Of a DNA stretch of 64,000 nucleotides, positions 20,689 to 32,718 are shown piece after piece (within the stretch, counting starts at the first letter, position 1; the number at the start of each line of letters is the position of its first letter). The stretch is from assembly GCA_023105745.1 (NCBI GenBank), contig JALGQZ010000007.1, positions 54,045,569 through 54,109,568 on the forward strand, in the 5' to 3' direction. The position numbers and the translations under genes are program-made. The notes beneath the pieces are model-generated. The model did no database searches. It worked only from the letters and a program-made list of their open reading frames with translations, and had not been told where the DNA came from. This stretch comes from Austropuccinia psidii (taxonomy: Eukaryota > Basidiomycota > Pucciniomycetes > Pucciniales > Sphaerophragmiaceae).

Positions 20689-20753
20689 CTTCAGTAAACT
20701 TAGTTTTTGTTTACTGGTGAGGGTAGTGCTAAACTGTCCATCCCTGAATTCAT

Positions 20754-21180
20754 TCAGAAGCTCTTCCAGTGGATCTTGAGAAGATATCTGGTATATATCA
20801 AGTGAAAATTTCTTTTCCTTGTTGGTACCAATGGTAATGTGCCTATTTTACCGTTGTAAATATTGATGCCATACATCCTCTGGTAGTCTGTTCCCAGTAA
20901 GAACCCTTGGATGTGGGCATTGTCAGGTACTACAGACTCTGGGTTGAGTCTGATATTACCTTTCCTACGGGTTATAATTATTTCTTTGATAATTGTCCCA
21001 ATGGAAGTCATCTTCCGTGATGCACTCTTAAAGTTCTTTGCCTTGTTGGGCAAGAGCTGTTCTTCCCAATTTGGGAAGTGGTTATCCAGATACTTTCTGG
21101 CCACTATGGAGCAGTGTGCTCCACTATTGATGATCAGTGGATGTTGAGCATTGTCAATTCAGACACTTACTTTTGCGGCT
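20754..21180 (-). pseudogene. Protease region of element 2
   Basis: The reading is GMAYIHGTA..., a TGA, then IDNAQHPLIINSGAHCSIVARKYLD. The retropepsin D-S/T-G active site has become N-S-G, an Asp-to-Asn change that should abolish catalysis. The TGA upstream is consistent with CGA to TGA. The frame is the same as Gag. A frameshift toward the RT frame follows before 20690. Confidence 0.8.
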
Positions 21181-21272
21181 GTTCCATGTATATATGCCAT
21201 CCCTTTGGTTGGTGTGACCAGGAATGTTTGTGCATCTTGTGTGTGTCTGCACAAGTTTTTGTTGGCAGTATC

Positions 21273-22481
21273 CTATGGCATGCCTGCTTCCAACTGTGTG
21301 TCCTGAATTTCTAATGGGGTTTCCTCTTGGTATTCCACTAGAAATTCTTCTCTTGGGTCTTGGTCATCATCAGATGGTTCTCTGATGGCATCACCCATGG
21401 AGTCTGATTCAGAATCTTCTGTTGGAAAATCCTCCTCTGGGACTTTCTCAATGGCATAGACTTTTTTCTTTTCCTTTGGACAGTTGTTGACATAGTGGTC
21501 TGTTGAACCACAATTGTGACAAGTATTCTTCTTCTTTGCGACTTCTGCCACTCTTTCTCTGGGTTTGTCTTTAAACTCCACCCTGAGAGGTTGTTTCTCT
21601 TTGAAACTACTTCTTCTATATAGGCTGAATTTCCCTATATTAGTTCTTTTCCTTATATCTTGTAAGGTATTAGAAATGTCATCTAGAGTGAAATTTTGGT
21701 TGCATCTACATTTTACTGCATTCTCTAGTTCTCCTGGCAGCTGTGTCAGGAGTTTATGATTCCTCATTTGGATGTTCATCTGAGGATCAATGTCTTTAAG
21801 TCTTTTATATTTTCCAAGACACCACTCATATGGATCTTTGTCCACAGGGTATTTTTCATTTTCAAATGACATGATCTTTTGCCATATCCAAGTACCATTA
21901 CTTTACTTTTGGATGATTTGACTCTTCCACAATGGCCAGTTCCTTCTTCCATGTATTTCTTTCATTTCTGTGTACCATATACTAGCATGACCTTTAAATT
22001 CTGTATTTAGTCTATCAGTAATCCAGTAGTCTGGTATGCCTGGTACGTAAATGAAGAGTCCATCAATATAATCTATGAGCTCCATATGATCATATTCTCC
22101 TGTTCCAGAGAATTTGGGCCAGCTTGAGGCCTCAGGAATCTGTTTCAAGGCTTCCTTCTCTGAATAAGACATGCCATCTCCATCCTGGTATTGAGATGGA
22201 GATCTTGCCTTATTCATAAACATGGCATCTGGTTTTATGTCATCTGATTGATACGGATTATCCATAACATGGCCTTGTGGTTGGGGCTTCATGTTATGGT
22301 AGACATTAATCATTTTTTTTATGTCTTGATGCGGACAATCCCTGTCCCTTTTGCTGTGGTTTTGTTCTTCAAAGACTAGATTCAGTCTTTTGTTGGTTTC
22401 TTCAGAGGCTTTTCTCAATTGAGAATGTCCTTCTTGAAGATTTTTAACAATTTTATCCATGGAGGCTGTTAATTTTTTCAT
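21273..22481 (-). pseudogene. gag: Gag capsid and CCHC knuckle of element 2
   Basis: A coiled-coil-like start (MKKLTASMDKIVKNLQEGH...) leads to the capsid (WPKFSGTGEYDHMELIDYIDGL...), matching GEGEYDHM in element 1. It ends with a complete CCHC knuckle, CHNCGSTDHYVNNC, and an acidic linker. TAA stops at 22506-22508 and 21903-21905 and a TAG at the 3' end interrupt one continuous frame. This would form the virus-like particle shell and package RNA. Confidence 0.85.
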
Positions 22482-22505
22482 CCTCTCATGGCTTGCTTCA
22501 AGTTC

Positions 22506-23135
22506 TTAAAACTGCTTTTGAGTGTGGTCAACATATTGGGACATTTGTAACCACAGTGAATCACTGTTTAAGTTACTCTCAGGTGTGATATCATTATGTT
22601 CAATCTGAGTGGGGGTAATATTTCTATTAATGGGACTACTGATTCTAGAGTGGTTTAGAACTATGTCTGGTTCTTGTGTACTTCTTTTACCAAGTCCAAC
22701 AGCTTCTGGATCATGGGGTCTGACTCTTTCCTCCTCTGGTTGAAGGAGGTTTTGCTCTTGCCCTTGTTTCCTTGTCTTCTCCTGGAAACTTCCTGGAATT
22801 GTGAGGAATGGTGACTCTTGGCCACTGATCTGCTGGTTTCTGAATGGTGTGAAGCCACTGGAGAGCTGATTTTGCCTGCTCCTTGTGAGCCTGAAGGAAT
22901 CTGAGTAGGCCCTGTCTGGGTTAGCTGTTCTTCTATAGCTTGGATAGTGGCTTGATTCTCCCTTATCCTCTGTGCCCTTGCCTCCAGGAGTCTGACCTAC
23001 CTGGTAAGATTCCAACCTTTGGTTATTACCATAAGGTCTTTGAAGTCTATCTCTTTGAGACAGATCTTCTGGCAACTTGCTCCAAGTTCTGCCCAGTGAG
23101 ATTCCAGGTTGAACCTCTTGTTGTCCATGATCCAT
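22506..23135 (-). pseudogene. N-terminal Gag-Pol frame of element 2, overlapping ORF1
   Basis: The frame is 209 residues long, rich in S, Q, R and P, with no recognisable fold, and in phase with the capsid downstream. It overlaps ORF1 over its whole length, in the -1 frame relative to ORF1, exactly as in elements 1 and 3. Whether it is translated as the Gag N-terminus or is only a shadow of ORF1 kept open by chance is not settled. Confidence 0.5.
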
Positions 23136-23323
23136 TGAAATAAATCTTTGAGGAGTTGGTGGAGCTGAAGAACGTGATCCATATCCTTCCAGTCCTCTGG
23201 TTTGAGGTTCCTGTTGAATTGGAGCGTGAATGGAAAGGTTGATATTATCTCCCTCATTGTTTTTCCATCCACCACTGTGTCCAAGGTGTCCTCTTCCAGG
23301 TCTCTGAGGTGTACAGGTGACAT
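22661..23323 (-). pseudogene. ORF1 of element 2
   Basis: The open frame starts at 23323 and has one TAG inside (22997-22999, CAG-to-TAG type) before ending at 22661. It contains an acidic start (RDLEEDTLDTVVDGKTMREI), LKPEDWKDMDHVLQLHQLLKDLFQW, then W...CLKEIDFKDLMVITKGWN, a coiled-coil stretch, a basic linker (RRRQGNKGKSK) and a terminal helix (DPMIQKLLDLVKEVHK). The order of W...GWN, basic linker and terminal helix parallels ORF1 of elements 1 and 3. No known domain is recognised. Confidence 0.65.
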
Positions 23324-23363
23324 ATCAGTGTTTACAAGCAGTCAAAAACTTGATGTTCTTAGG

Positions 23364-23672
23364 TTATTTACCTTTGATTGTGCCTTGTACGAATTTGTTG
23401 TCTGCTGATTTGGGAAATTTACCTTTAGAGGTTACAACTGGGTTAATTATAGTAATCTTCCCTGTGCAAGTTGTTAAGGTTGGTTTACCCTGTATTGATG
23501 CAGAGTTTTGTGGCTTTCTACTCCTCTGGGTGACTATTTGTGTCCACTTCTTTGTTGTAATCAGGACTTCACTGCGCCTCTTTCCTTTGCCCTTGCTGCC
23601 CTCTGGTTCTGAGGGTGTCACTGGTGTGTTGGCCTGTGACTGGGCCTCTGGTGGGATATAATTCTCTTCCAC
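23364..23672 (-). pseudogene. Leader exon-like frame of element 2
   Basis: This 102-residue basic frame reads EENYIPPEAQSQ...TKKWTQIVTQRSRKPQ...TCTGKITIINPVV. A pyrimidine-rich tract ending in CAG precedes it, as in the leader exons of elements 1 and 3. It ends in GGTAAATAA, a possible splice donor. The best-looking acceptor (CTCAG at 23304-23308) does not restore the ORF1 phase, so the join may be decayed. Not recognised as a known domain. Confidence 0.4.
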
Positions 23673-24253
23673 TGAATCAAAGTAGGAAAAAGAGGGCTTA
23701 ATGTCAGTTAAGACTACTCAAACTGCTGTTTGCACGTCTAAGAATGGCCTCTGTGCTTGTATATTACTACAATATGCCCTAGTATAATGACAGTGTAGTT
23801 GAATTAACAATTCCACGTCAGAATTACAGCTTTTGGTGCCCTGTTACACTGTTTGTGTACCAGTATCCCTCAGATTAACTTGTGGTTTTCAAGTGTAATA
23901 TGTATGAAGTGGTTCTGTATAAGTGTAATTGAGTTAAAAATACACTTAACCACACCTCAACTGTTGGCTTTACAGTCAGAGGTGTCCTTATTTAATCAAA
24001 AATAGAGGACTTATTGATGGCTTAAGTGTTTTTATATGCAAAACATGCCAAACATAAAGGTCTTTTGGGTATCAGCCACGTGACAAATACTCTTATAATC
24101 TGAGTATAAAATGGTGCATAGACCAATTCAATGAATAAAATATACAATATATATATATTATTAAGAAAAATACACCTGAAAACATAGAAGCAATTGTCAG
24201 AAAATGATAAATAAGAGAAAAAAACTTACTTATAAGGTCCAAAATTGAAAAAA
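23673..24253 (-). other. Untranslated leader of element 2
   Basis: This is the sequence between the primer-site-like block and the first exon-like frame. It has no long frame. It contains several CA-rich short words but no clear structure was resolved by eye. Confidence 0.5.
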
Positions 24254-24273
24254 GCACGGCCAGGCCCCCAAAA
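24254..24273 (-). other. Primer-binding-site-like block of element 2
   Basis: On the minus strand, TTTTGGGGGCCTGGCCGTGC directly follows the LTR end. It shares TGGGG-CCTGGCCGTG with element 1 although the LTRs of the two elements are unrelated over most of their length. That points to pairing with the same primer. Confidence 0.6.
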
Positions 24274-25712
24274 TGTCACACTGAGTCTATGATAAAAGTA
24301 TTAAATTGTATTTACAACTTCTAACTATGATTGTGACATGGTAAAAAAGGATTTAAAAAGAGTTATAAGAGTTAAAGATGTTTCAATTTGAGAATAAAAG
24401 GACTTTACTATATGGAATATAGTGGTGGTGGGTGCTGTTGAAATCCCTGGGTGTAGCTTTACCTGTTGGGTTACAATAATAAAGGCTACAATAATTAATA
24501 TTATAATTATACCTGTTTATCAGCCAAGAGTAAAACTTTTTTTGACAGTTTACTACACAGGGTATTCAAGAGCAGGATGAGGAAAACATTTCTGGCTGTG
24601 AAAAGCCTCTTTTTTATCCTGAAATGGGGTGGAAGGGCTGTTAGACCTTTCCACATGGAGGAAGTGAAGATTTTTTCACTCTCTGAGACAGGCTTGTGGC
24701 TTTCAAGTACCTGTATAGCCTGTATTGGGCTCAGATGTAGTTTTGAAACCACATATGGGCAGTTTTCACCAATACATGGTGGGAAATTTCTCCTGGGGAC
24801 CACATAGCCCTCTTCTGACGTGTATGACGCGTAGAATGCTGTACAGAAACTGTATGGGACCCAAGTATTGACTTACTGATGAGGTATTGAGGAATAAACA
24901 TTCTTCTTTGTCTGTTTGACACCTCATAATCATGGTTATGGGATATTATACCATGGTAAGCCTGTATTGGACACAATGTGGGATTTTGACCTTAAAACAG
25001 CCATAACTTTGTCAGTTTTTGAGATATCAACCTCAAAATGGGTTCAGTGTGTAGCCCTGTATGTGTTCTACACAATTAAAACTTATTTGATATGGCTATC
25101 ATTAAATATGACATAGCTATCCCATGTACAAGACTTTTTGTACATATGCATGTTTTGGGCAAAAGCCGTATTGGGCTTGTTTGCCCCATATCTTTTGTTC
25201 TAGTTGAGATATGAGGAAATTGATGAAACCATCAGATATCCCTGATTGTGCGCTTTCCAAAAAGACCCCACTTTAGGTATCTCACACTAAAACTATAGAA
25301 GTTAGATGAGAGGTGAATGTTTTGTTCACCCTTATTTGGCCTGAATTTGACCATACCTTCTGTAATACTGGTGCTAGCTCAGTTTGGCTGGTACCATTAG
25401 ATAGCCCTTACTTAGAGATTCATTTTGCATACCCATTTCATGGGGTTAAGCCTCTTACTCTGTATTTCAGATGAGAGGTGAAAATTGAGGTTTATGCTCA
25501 GCAATCACTTTGAGCATGAATAACTTTGTTATTCTTTGTCCTATGATGATGGGACTTGTATATTTGGAAAGGGTTGAGTTTACTCTTTCCTTTGATACCT
25601 TTTGAGCTAATTTGGCTCAGCTCCATGTTTTTGGTGGTATCTTGGCTATACCATTGATTTATGGTATTTTGGCTGTCATGCTTGTCCTCTGGTTTTGAGT
25701 CACATGCTGACA
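24274..25712 (-). repeat. Element 2, 5' LTR (intact)
   Basis: The LTR is 1439 bp, TGTCAG...GTGACA on the minus strand. It contains the unoccupied element 1 target (TGGCC at 25337-25341). Compared with the 3' LTR, about a tenth of positions differ in the parts I aligned by eye. The frames at 24577-24807 and 5761-5991 correspond between the two LTRs and are not genes. Confidence 0.92.
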
Positions 25713-25717
25713 TAAGA
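25713..25717. repeat. Target-site duplication of element 2, right copy (TAAGA)
   Basis: TAAGA after CTGACA, matching 5453-5457. Confidence 0.9.
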
Positions 25718-27170
25718 AGTCTTAAATACCAATATCAACTAATATATCTAAGCAATACATGAAAAATGTATATTTAAAACATGAAAATGAATATTTTCTT
25801 AGAGATAATATTATTCATGAATAGAGAATTGACTGATAATGAAGGATATAATCATAATTAAAGGAAAAATGAGAATTAGTATGGCCAGAGGGTTTGTAAA
25901 AAAAAAGATAGAAACGGGTCAGAGGAATGATAAGTAACAACATACAGTATTTATTTTGGATCATGGAAGTCTATCAAATGGAATTTTTGGTAGATAAAGA
26001 TTATGGGATAAATATTGGCACATTGAATGATTTAAGACTATAATACCTGAAGAATAAAAATGAATATTTTGAGGAATTTGGTATGAAGTAAAGTGATCCA
26101 GTTACGAAAATTCCCTCCTTGAATAATAAAAAATTTTCATCTGGTCTGGATTAAAACTATTTAGATAAGGAATGCTGTCAATATTGAAATAAATTGGAAT
26201 TGAATCTTCTTTGAAATACTCATAAATGAGAAATCTTAGAGCGTACCTGAGAAGAGATAATGTGATCTCCAATAGACAATCCCTTAATAAACACATTCCT
26301 ACAGTAAATACTGCATCAAAAACTTTATAAAATAACTTTTGGAAAATGTGGCCTGATTGAAGCGAAGTATTCTCTCTTCTTTTTTGAATTTACCTGCAAA
26401 TTTATACCAAGGAATTTATTGTATTGAATTTTATATCTTCTAGAAGGTTACTCCTGCTTGATTTAGTTTTTCATCACCATTAGCCAATTTACAAAGGTCT
26501 TCATGAATTAATGTGATTGGAATTAATAAAATTCAACAAAAATAGATTTTCATGCTTAATTATGAAGTTAAACTGAATTTAAAGAAATTAATTTTCAGGT
26601 TTTTCATGGGAAGGAAGATTTGTGTCCAAATGAAGGAAGCTAAAGTAATAAGACCAAATTTATTAAGTTATTTTTAGTAAAATTACTTATAGCTTTATTT
26701 GAATGTACCTTGAAATTATAAAGTTAAATATTATTATTTTGTATTCTATCTTTCAGAATAAAGAATAAGAATTTGAAAATGTGTTGAAAATCTGAACATG
26801 AAATGTTTTTGTTAGATCTTAAATGCTTTGTAAATAGAACTGAAAATTCATTGTAAAAGGGTCCAAATTAAATTTAATAATCAACAAGAGTTCATAAAAA
26901 TTCTATTAAAGAAATTTTCAAGCCTTTACAAAGGATTAAAATCAAAAAGTCTTCTAAAACTATCTCACATTTTTTGGAACATGAAACACTCATGCCACAA
27001 CACAAAAAAATATTTTTCTTGAAGATTTGGCTATATTTCAAGCCATATCTTCTCCCCAAGAAGATGGTTCCACTTCTACTACCTAAAGTAGGATTTTTTT
27101 CTTATTAGAAGCCCCCTAAAAGGAATAAAGAATATTTTTTTTACATCATGTGAAGATTTTTAAGAAATAC
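25718..27170. other. AT-rich stretch, nothing recognised
   Basis: There are only short frames (for example 26102-26296, minus). No LTR ends, protein motifs or simple repeats stood out. Confidence 0.4.
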
Positions 27171-27418
27171 TGTGGGATGTGTCTATGAAACTGTTGATAA
27201 TATTATTATTAATCACCATTACTATAACTTCTCTCATGAAATATAATAATAAAAAAATATGATAACCACAATTGGAAATTAATGAATTAATTGTTTCTTT
27301 TACTTGTTATAAGCTAATAGTGATTATAACAGTAAGCAGTAATTGTCTACAAGTAACAATTACAAGAAGTATTTAGTAGTAAAACTTTTTTCTTAAAATA
27401 TGAATTTATTTTAACATA
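27171..27418 (-). repeat. Family-A LTR fragment (3' end)
   Basis: The plus strand reads tgtgggatgtgtctatgaaactgttgat..., the reverse complement of the family-A LTR end (...CAGACACATCTTACA). It also carries the 'gcagtaattgtctacaag' block. It breaks off where an element-2-type LTR begins. Confidence 0.65.
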
Positions 27419-28732
27419 TAGCTCAAAAGGTATCAAAAGCAAGAGGAAACTAACCTCTTTCCAAATATGCAAGTCCCATAATAATTGGACAAAGAATAAC
27501 AAAGTTATTCATTCTCAAAGCAGTTGTGAAGTAGAAACCTCAATTTTCACCTCTCATCTAATATCCAGAGAAAGAGGCTGAACTGCAGTAAATGGGAATT
27601 AAAATTGAAGCTCTTAATCAGGGCTATCAAATGGTACTAGCCAAATTGAGCTAGCACAAAAACTATAGAATTTATGGCAAAAATAAGGTCAAATAAGGGT
27701 GAATAAAATATTCACCTCTCATCCAACTTCTACAGCTTTAGTGTGAGATGCCCAAGGTGGGGTCTCTTTCGAAGGAGCACAACCAGGGATATCTGATGGT
27801 TCTATGAATTTCCCCATATCTCATCTAGAAAAAAAGTTATGGGTAAAACAAGTTCCATACAGATTTCAAGATAATCATATATCTGGATAACTAAAATTGA
27901 ACATGGCACAACTTCTCCATATTTAATGCTAGCACGTCAAATAAGGTACATTTGTGTAGATTTCACCCAGGGCTACACAATGAACCAACTTTGGCTCAAT
28001 ATCTTCAAAACTGACAAAGCTATAGCAGTTTTAAGGTCAAAATCCCACATTTAGACCAATACAGCTTTATTGTGGGATAATACCCCATGAGTATGATTAT
28101 GAGGTGTCAAATAGACAAATAAGCTTTCTTATACTTCAATACCTCATAGTTCAGTCAAATACAGAGGTCCATATGGGTTCTGTACAGCTTCTGACGTGTC
28201 AGAAGCACCAGAACACACCTGTAAACTCCATCAGTGAAAATCTTCACCCTGTATAGGGTAAAAATCATAACTTGTGGTTCTTAAACCACATTTCCACCCA
28301 ATACCAGTCTGTATTGAGTTTGTAGAACCACAAACCAGCCCACAGTAGTGAAACCTTTCACTCTGTGGTCGTGTGCAGAGGTAAACAACCTCCCACTACC
28401 CCAGAACAAGATAAAAGGAGGCCTTTCCTCACCAGAAGGCCAATCCCTCATCCTGTTCTTAGTATTCTCACATGGTATAGCTTCTTAAAGAAGTGGTACC
28501 ACTAAAATCAAACCGGCATAATTATAATTGTAATTTTTTAGGGTTTATTATTGCAAAACAACAGGTAAAAACTGCACCCAGGGCTATCAATAGAACTCAC
28601 CATCACTGAATTCTTTTAGTATAGCCCTTTTTAACCATCTCATAGTTAATTAATCATCATTATTTTTGTGTCACACTCAGAGTTATAGTTTTTATTATCA
28701 TTATCAGGCTATATCATAGAGTCACCCTGACA
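27419..28732 (+). repeat. Element-2-type solo LTR, 5'-truncated
   Basis: It is the plus-orientation counterpart of 24274-25712, from '...gctcaaaaggtatcaaa' to the CTGACA end. About 95 bp of the LTR start are missing. It is clearly diverged from both element 2 LTRs. No internal region follows 28732. Confidence 0.8.
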
Positions 28733-30307
28733 CTTTATTGATGGCAAAATCATGCCTAAAATAGTCACAAGAATAGACTTTTGAGCTCAGCTATTTTATT
28801 TTGGCTTAGTAAAACATTCTATAAATGCTTTCAATGTGGGAATGTGACAAACGTTTATTGGATTATGAATGAATGGAGGCCATTAAGTCTCTATCTATCA
28901 GCTGAAGTTTTCTGAATAGTTCTGGGTAAAAAAGTGTTCAGCTTGGAATAATTGGATTTCTCAATACAAAAGATGTCTTTCTTATTCCTGAGGGGTAATA
29001 TTCATCACAAAAATACTTCAGTCTAAGTGAATGTTTTATTACAATATTCTATGAAGCTTCAGCCATACTATTTCTCATTCAGAATACAGATCTTAGAAAA
29101 CGAACTAATTATTATCAAGGGAAATTTTCGAATTGTCTCATAGAGTATTATAGGAAGCGCTTGTGAATAGCTTTTAAGATGGTGATATTGATAAGATAAT
29201 AAAAATTATGAATCTAAGACTAAGATATCTAAGATCTTTGAGGTCTTGTGTAATCTTTACTCTTCCCAATTTGTGGAGGAGAGTTTTCATTTTATCTAAT
29301 AATTGGGAGATTCCAAGATTTTCTGCTCAACATATTTATATAGAAGTAAATATTAAATCATGATAAGTCCTTTTTAATGAGTAATATAACTAGTATTTTT
29401 ATATATAATAGAAATCCTTTTATAGAAGCTGATTTCATTGTGTAACAAAGGTATGAAAGAGAAGTTTTTTTTAGATCATCATGAAAATAGCATCATTATC
29501 AATTGTTCAATGGATATTCCAAACTAATGGATTGTAGAGACTTGATAATTCATCCTTATCTATATCTTATACATCTTCCTCATCTTGAACTCATTTCAAA
29601 TGAAATCCTGGGGTATCTAATTACAGGAATTATTTTTCTAGAGAAATTCTTTGTAATTGATCCTTTTGATAGTTTTCCTGGAAGGAATTGATTGTTATTT
29701 CATTAATTATATAAGTATTAAATTTGAAACTGGAAGCTGTAAGCACATAAAGTTGTTTCAGATTTGATCAAAAGAGTCAAATCCTTCATGAAATAAATCT
29801 TTGTGAGTGAAAGTTGAGGGAAATCAAAAATACTCTTTTTTATTCAGCTTTTCAATCTATATGATTGATGTGCTATATTAATCTTATGATTGGTAGCTCA
29901 TTTTTTTGATGTGTGATATATCATATGTATGTAAATAAGTAATAACCTTTCTGTTGGATATTTGGAAAGTGTGCACATGAAAAGTATTCCAAAATACCTT
30001 CTCAATGAAGAAAAAGGTAGTAAGATTTTTATAAATATTTAAGATCTTTCAAATGAGATAAAACTTTGAAATAGAGATTCAAATTGTGCCTTTATTTATT
30101 TGACTGTTGTAAGGGGATAAGTAAAAAAAAATATGATTTTTTCTACATAAATGGGTTCATCATAATAATTGAGATCTTTTCAGAATATTTCGAATTGATT
30201 CTGGGTGGAAAAAAAACTTACAGAAATTCTAGTTTCAATGAAAGATTTGAAAGGAAATATCATGAAGTTGATCCAGAAATTAATCTGAATAGGGTATAGA
30301 CAAGAAC
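28733..30307. other. AT-rich stretch, nothing recognised
   Basis: Short frames only (for example 29503-29691). No motif or repeat edge could be identified. Confidence 0.4.
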
Positions 30308-30520
30308 TTTGAGCCTTGAGGTATGTTTTAAATTCCAAAATCAATCAAAATTAACTCTCAGATAAGCTTTTTAATATTAAAACCCCTATTTTATGTGTAT
30401 TGCAAAAAAATATATCATTTCAAATGAAGAGAAATATGAATAGCCATCTTGGGAATGAGTAAGCCCATGGTGTGGAACTCCCTTTGGTGTGTGATTGTGT
30501 AAGAAAGTCCTTGAGGGGGA
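30308..30520 (+). repeat. Family-A LTR fragment (5' start)
   Basis: It starts TTTGAGCCTTGAGGTATG, like the family-A LTR start (TGTGAGCCTTGAGGTATA). It shares the 'gatgaata...gagtaag..catgg' block, then loses similarity. Confidence 0.45.
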
Positions 30521-30764
30521 AATCATAGTTAAACAGCTTTGAATTTCTGAAATAATTCTGGAAGAAAGGGTTCTAAGGTGTATTAGCTTCCCCTTTGAAT
30601 AGGTTAAAAATCTCCCTACAGAGCTCAGAAATCAATCTTCTAGACTTTTGCTTTACAACTAGAGAAGACCTTTCATTATTCTCTATCATACCTAATCAAT
30701 AATTAGCCTTATACTAATAATAAAGAAAAAAAATTGAAATAGAACAATTTAAGCATAATTTTTT

Positions 30765-30769
30765 AGGTG
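30765..30769. repeat. Target-site duplication of the solo LTR, left (AGGTG)
   Basis: AGGTG at 30765-30769 and 32714-32718 flank the LTR exactly. Confidence 0.75.
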
Positions 30770-32713
30770 TTTGAGCCTTTAGGTATATTTTACATACCCA
30801 AATAGGGAAGAATTAATATTAAAACAAATTCTGAACTATTAATAACCCATAAGTATTGCATATATCCAAAATTCATAATTTTTGATTGAAGAAAAGATGA
30901 ATAGCTTTTTAATGAGTAAGTAAATTCATGGATTCAAGGTCAGATTTGGGTTCTACACAAGAATTCACCTAGGGCAGCTCTATATAGCAAATAAGCTTAA
31001 ATTAACTCTATGTGGTGGTAATATGGAGAATACTTCTATACCAAATCATCATTACCACATAAAATAATTGCAAATTATTTTGTTTTCTCAATTTCATGCC
31101 AAAATAATGGAAATGTGAGAAATCCCATGATACATATACACTAAGATTAGTGTTATGCATATTTATGATGCTTAAAAATACAGTACTCTTACATACAGTT
31201 TTGGTACACCCATAGTTGATATCAGTCTTGAAGCCTGAATTACTATTTTTGACATGAAGATAGTCAAGGGGGACAAAAGACATCAATGAGAGCCAGGGTA
31301 CCCAACTTCTGAGGCCTCTGCGGCATGGATAGCTCTAAAACTTGGATAAATCCCTGATCATGGCCCTATTAGTATACTAAAACCTTTTTGGAACTTGGTT
31401 ACCAAGCTAAGCTCTCATTAAATCATAAGAAAATTGCAAATAAGCTGCTATTTTGATGTGACAAAGAGGTAAAGAGAAACTTAGACTCCTGTAACCATGT
31501 AAATTCTTAATTATTTTCCATGGATAAACCCTAAAAAAGTAATTAAAACACTTTTTAGACTAGCATCTATTTATTTACCTCATAGCAACCAGCTATACTG
31601 TGCTATTTGCAATTCTACATGGAAATGAGGTAAAAACTTCAAAAATTCATTCAAAATACAATTCTTGATGAATATTTCTGAAACGTTCAGGACAAATGTA
31701 AAATGGTATTATCCATATCAAAACCAAAAATAGTTTTGACTTCATAAGTAAAATCAAAATTTTTACTTACAGTCCATTTTTGATAATTGAACATGAAACA
31801 CTGAATCTTCAAAAATTCACAGAAAATACAACCTGTGATTAAATTTCCAATCACATTGATAAATTTCAGAAATCAATTTTTCATTTTTAGATAAAATATT
31901 ATTTACATTTGTTACTACTTTTATTTTCAAGCATAAATGGGTTGGTAGTCATGTAAAATTCTTTGTTAACTAATTATGATAATCTTATGGGACAACACTT
32001 TATTAAATCAACAATTCAAAGAGAATAATTGGTTCATAACTCACTGGTTTTTCAGTTTTCTCCATTGCACACCACTGTGAGCTGTTATTGACTGAAAAGA
32101 GACCTCCTGTTGCGGTTTTTTCCAAAATCATCTTATTATCCAATTATATCTTTAGTACCAACAAGTAAGTATTAGTTGAATCTTCTCTTGAGTGTTTTAA
32201 TTATTTCAGAATAAATCAGAAAGACGTGAAATCATAGAAATAGATTCTTTACAATAGTATTTAACTATCATGCTGTTTTATTACTGCTATAATTCCATTT
32301 TGATTCTTTAAATCTACATTTAATCCATGAAGATCACTCTGACAAGTATTTACAAGGTATTATTGGAGTATTAGTGAGTTTTTTCATTTGATTCTTGAAG
32401 TTTGCTCTAGTAATAGATTTCTTCAAGAATTATTATTATAATTATTCTTTCCAAATAAATTTATATACTAAATTAATTTTTTTTATTTTAATAAAGAATC
32501 TTTATTATTAAATACTTCTTTAGATTGATTCTGGTAGAAAATTACTGCATACTGTTATACTCACTAGTAGTGTATAACAAGTAAAATAAATACTTAAGTA
32601 ATTAGTTATTTGACTTTGCTTATAATAAATTTATTTATTCTATTTCATAAGAACAGTCATAGTAATGTTGATTAATAGTAATATTATCAACAGTTTTATA
32701 GACAAATCTTACA
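30770..32713 (+). repeat. Family-A solo LTR with intact TSD
   Basis: This LTR is 1944 bp, from TTTGAGCC (a one-base change from TGTGAGCC) to ...ATCTTACA. It resembles 3277-5215 over its whole length, including the 'gggggacaaaagacatca' and 'cccaacttctgaggcctc' blocks. AGGTG on both sides shows an insertion followed by LTR-LTR recombination that removed the body. The minus frame at 31008-31286 is not a gene. Confidence 0.85.
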
Positions 32714-32718
32714 AGGTG
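32714..32718. repeat. Target-site duplication of the solo LTR, right (AGGTG)
   Basis: It matches 30765-30769. Confidence 0.75.

Larger units (their letters stand above)
5458..25712 (-). mobile_element. Element 2: old Ty3/Gypsy element, minus strand, carrying nested element 1
   Basis: Both outer edges are TG...CA and are flanked by TAAGA. After subtracting element 1 and one TSD copy (6526-17232), the element is about 9.55 kb. On the minus strand the order is: 5' LTR 24274-25712, primer-site-like block 24254-24273, leader, exon-like frame 23364-23672, ORF1, overlapping Gag-Pol down to 17610, purine tract 17587-17604, and a 3' LTR split into 17233-17586 and 5458-6525. The two LTRs differ by roughly a tenth of positions in the stretches compared by eye, so this copy is much older than element 1. 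Several stops, frameshifts and one deletion make it non-autonomous. Confidence 0.92.

Noticed and set aside
23304..23371. Intron between the leader frame and ORF1 in element 2
   Set aside because: GT and AG are present, but joining 23372 to 23303 gives neither the ORF1 nor the Gag-Pol phase. Decay is as likely as an intron.
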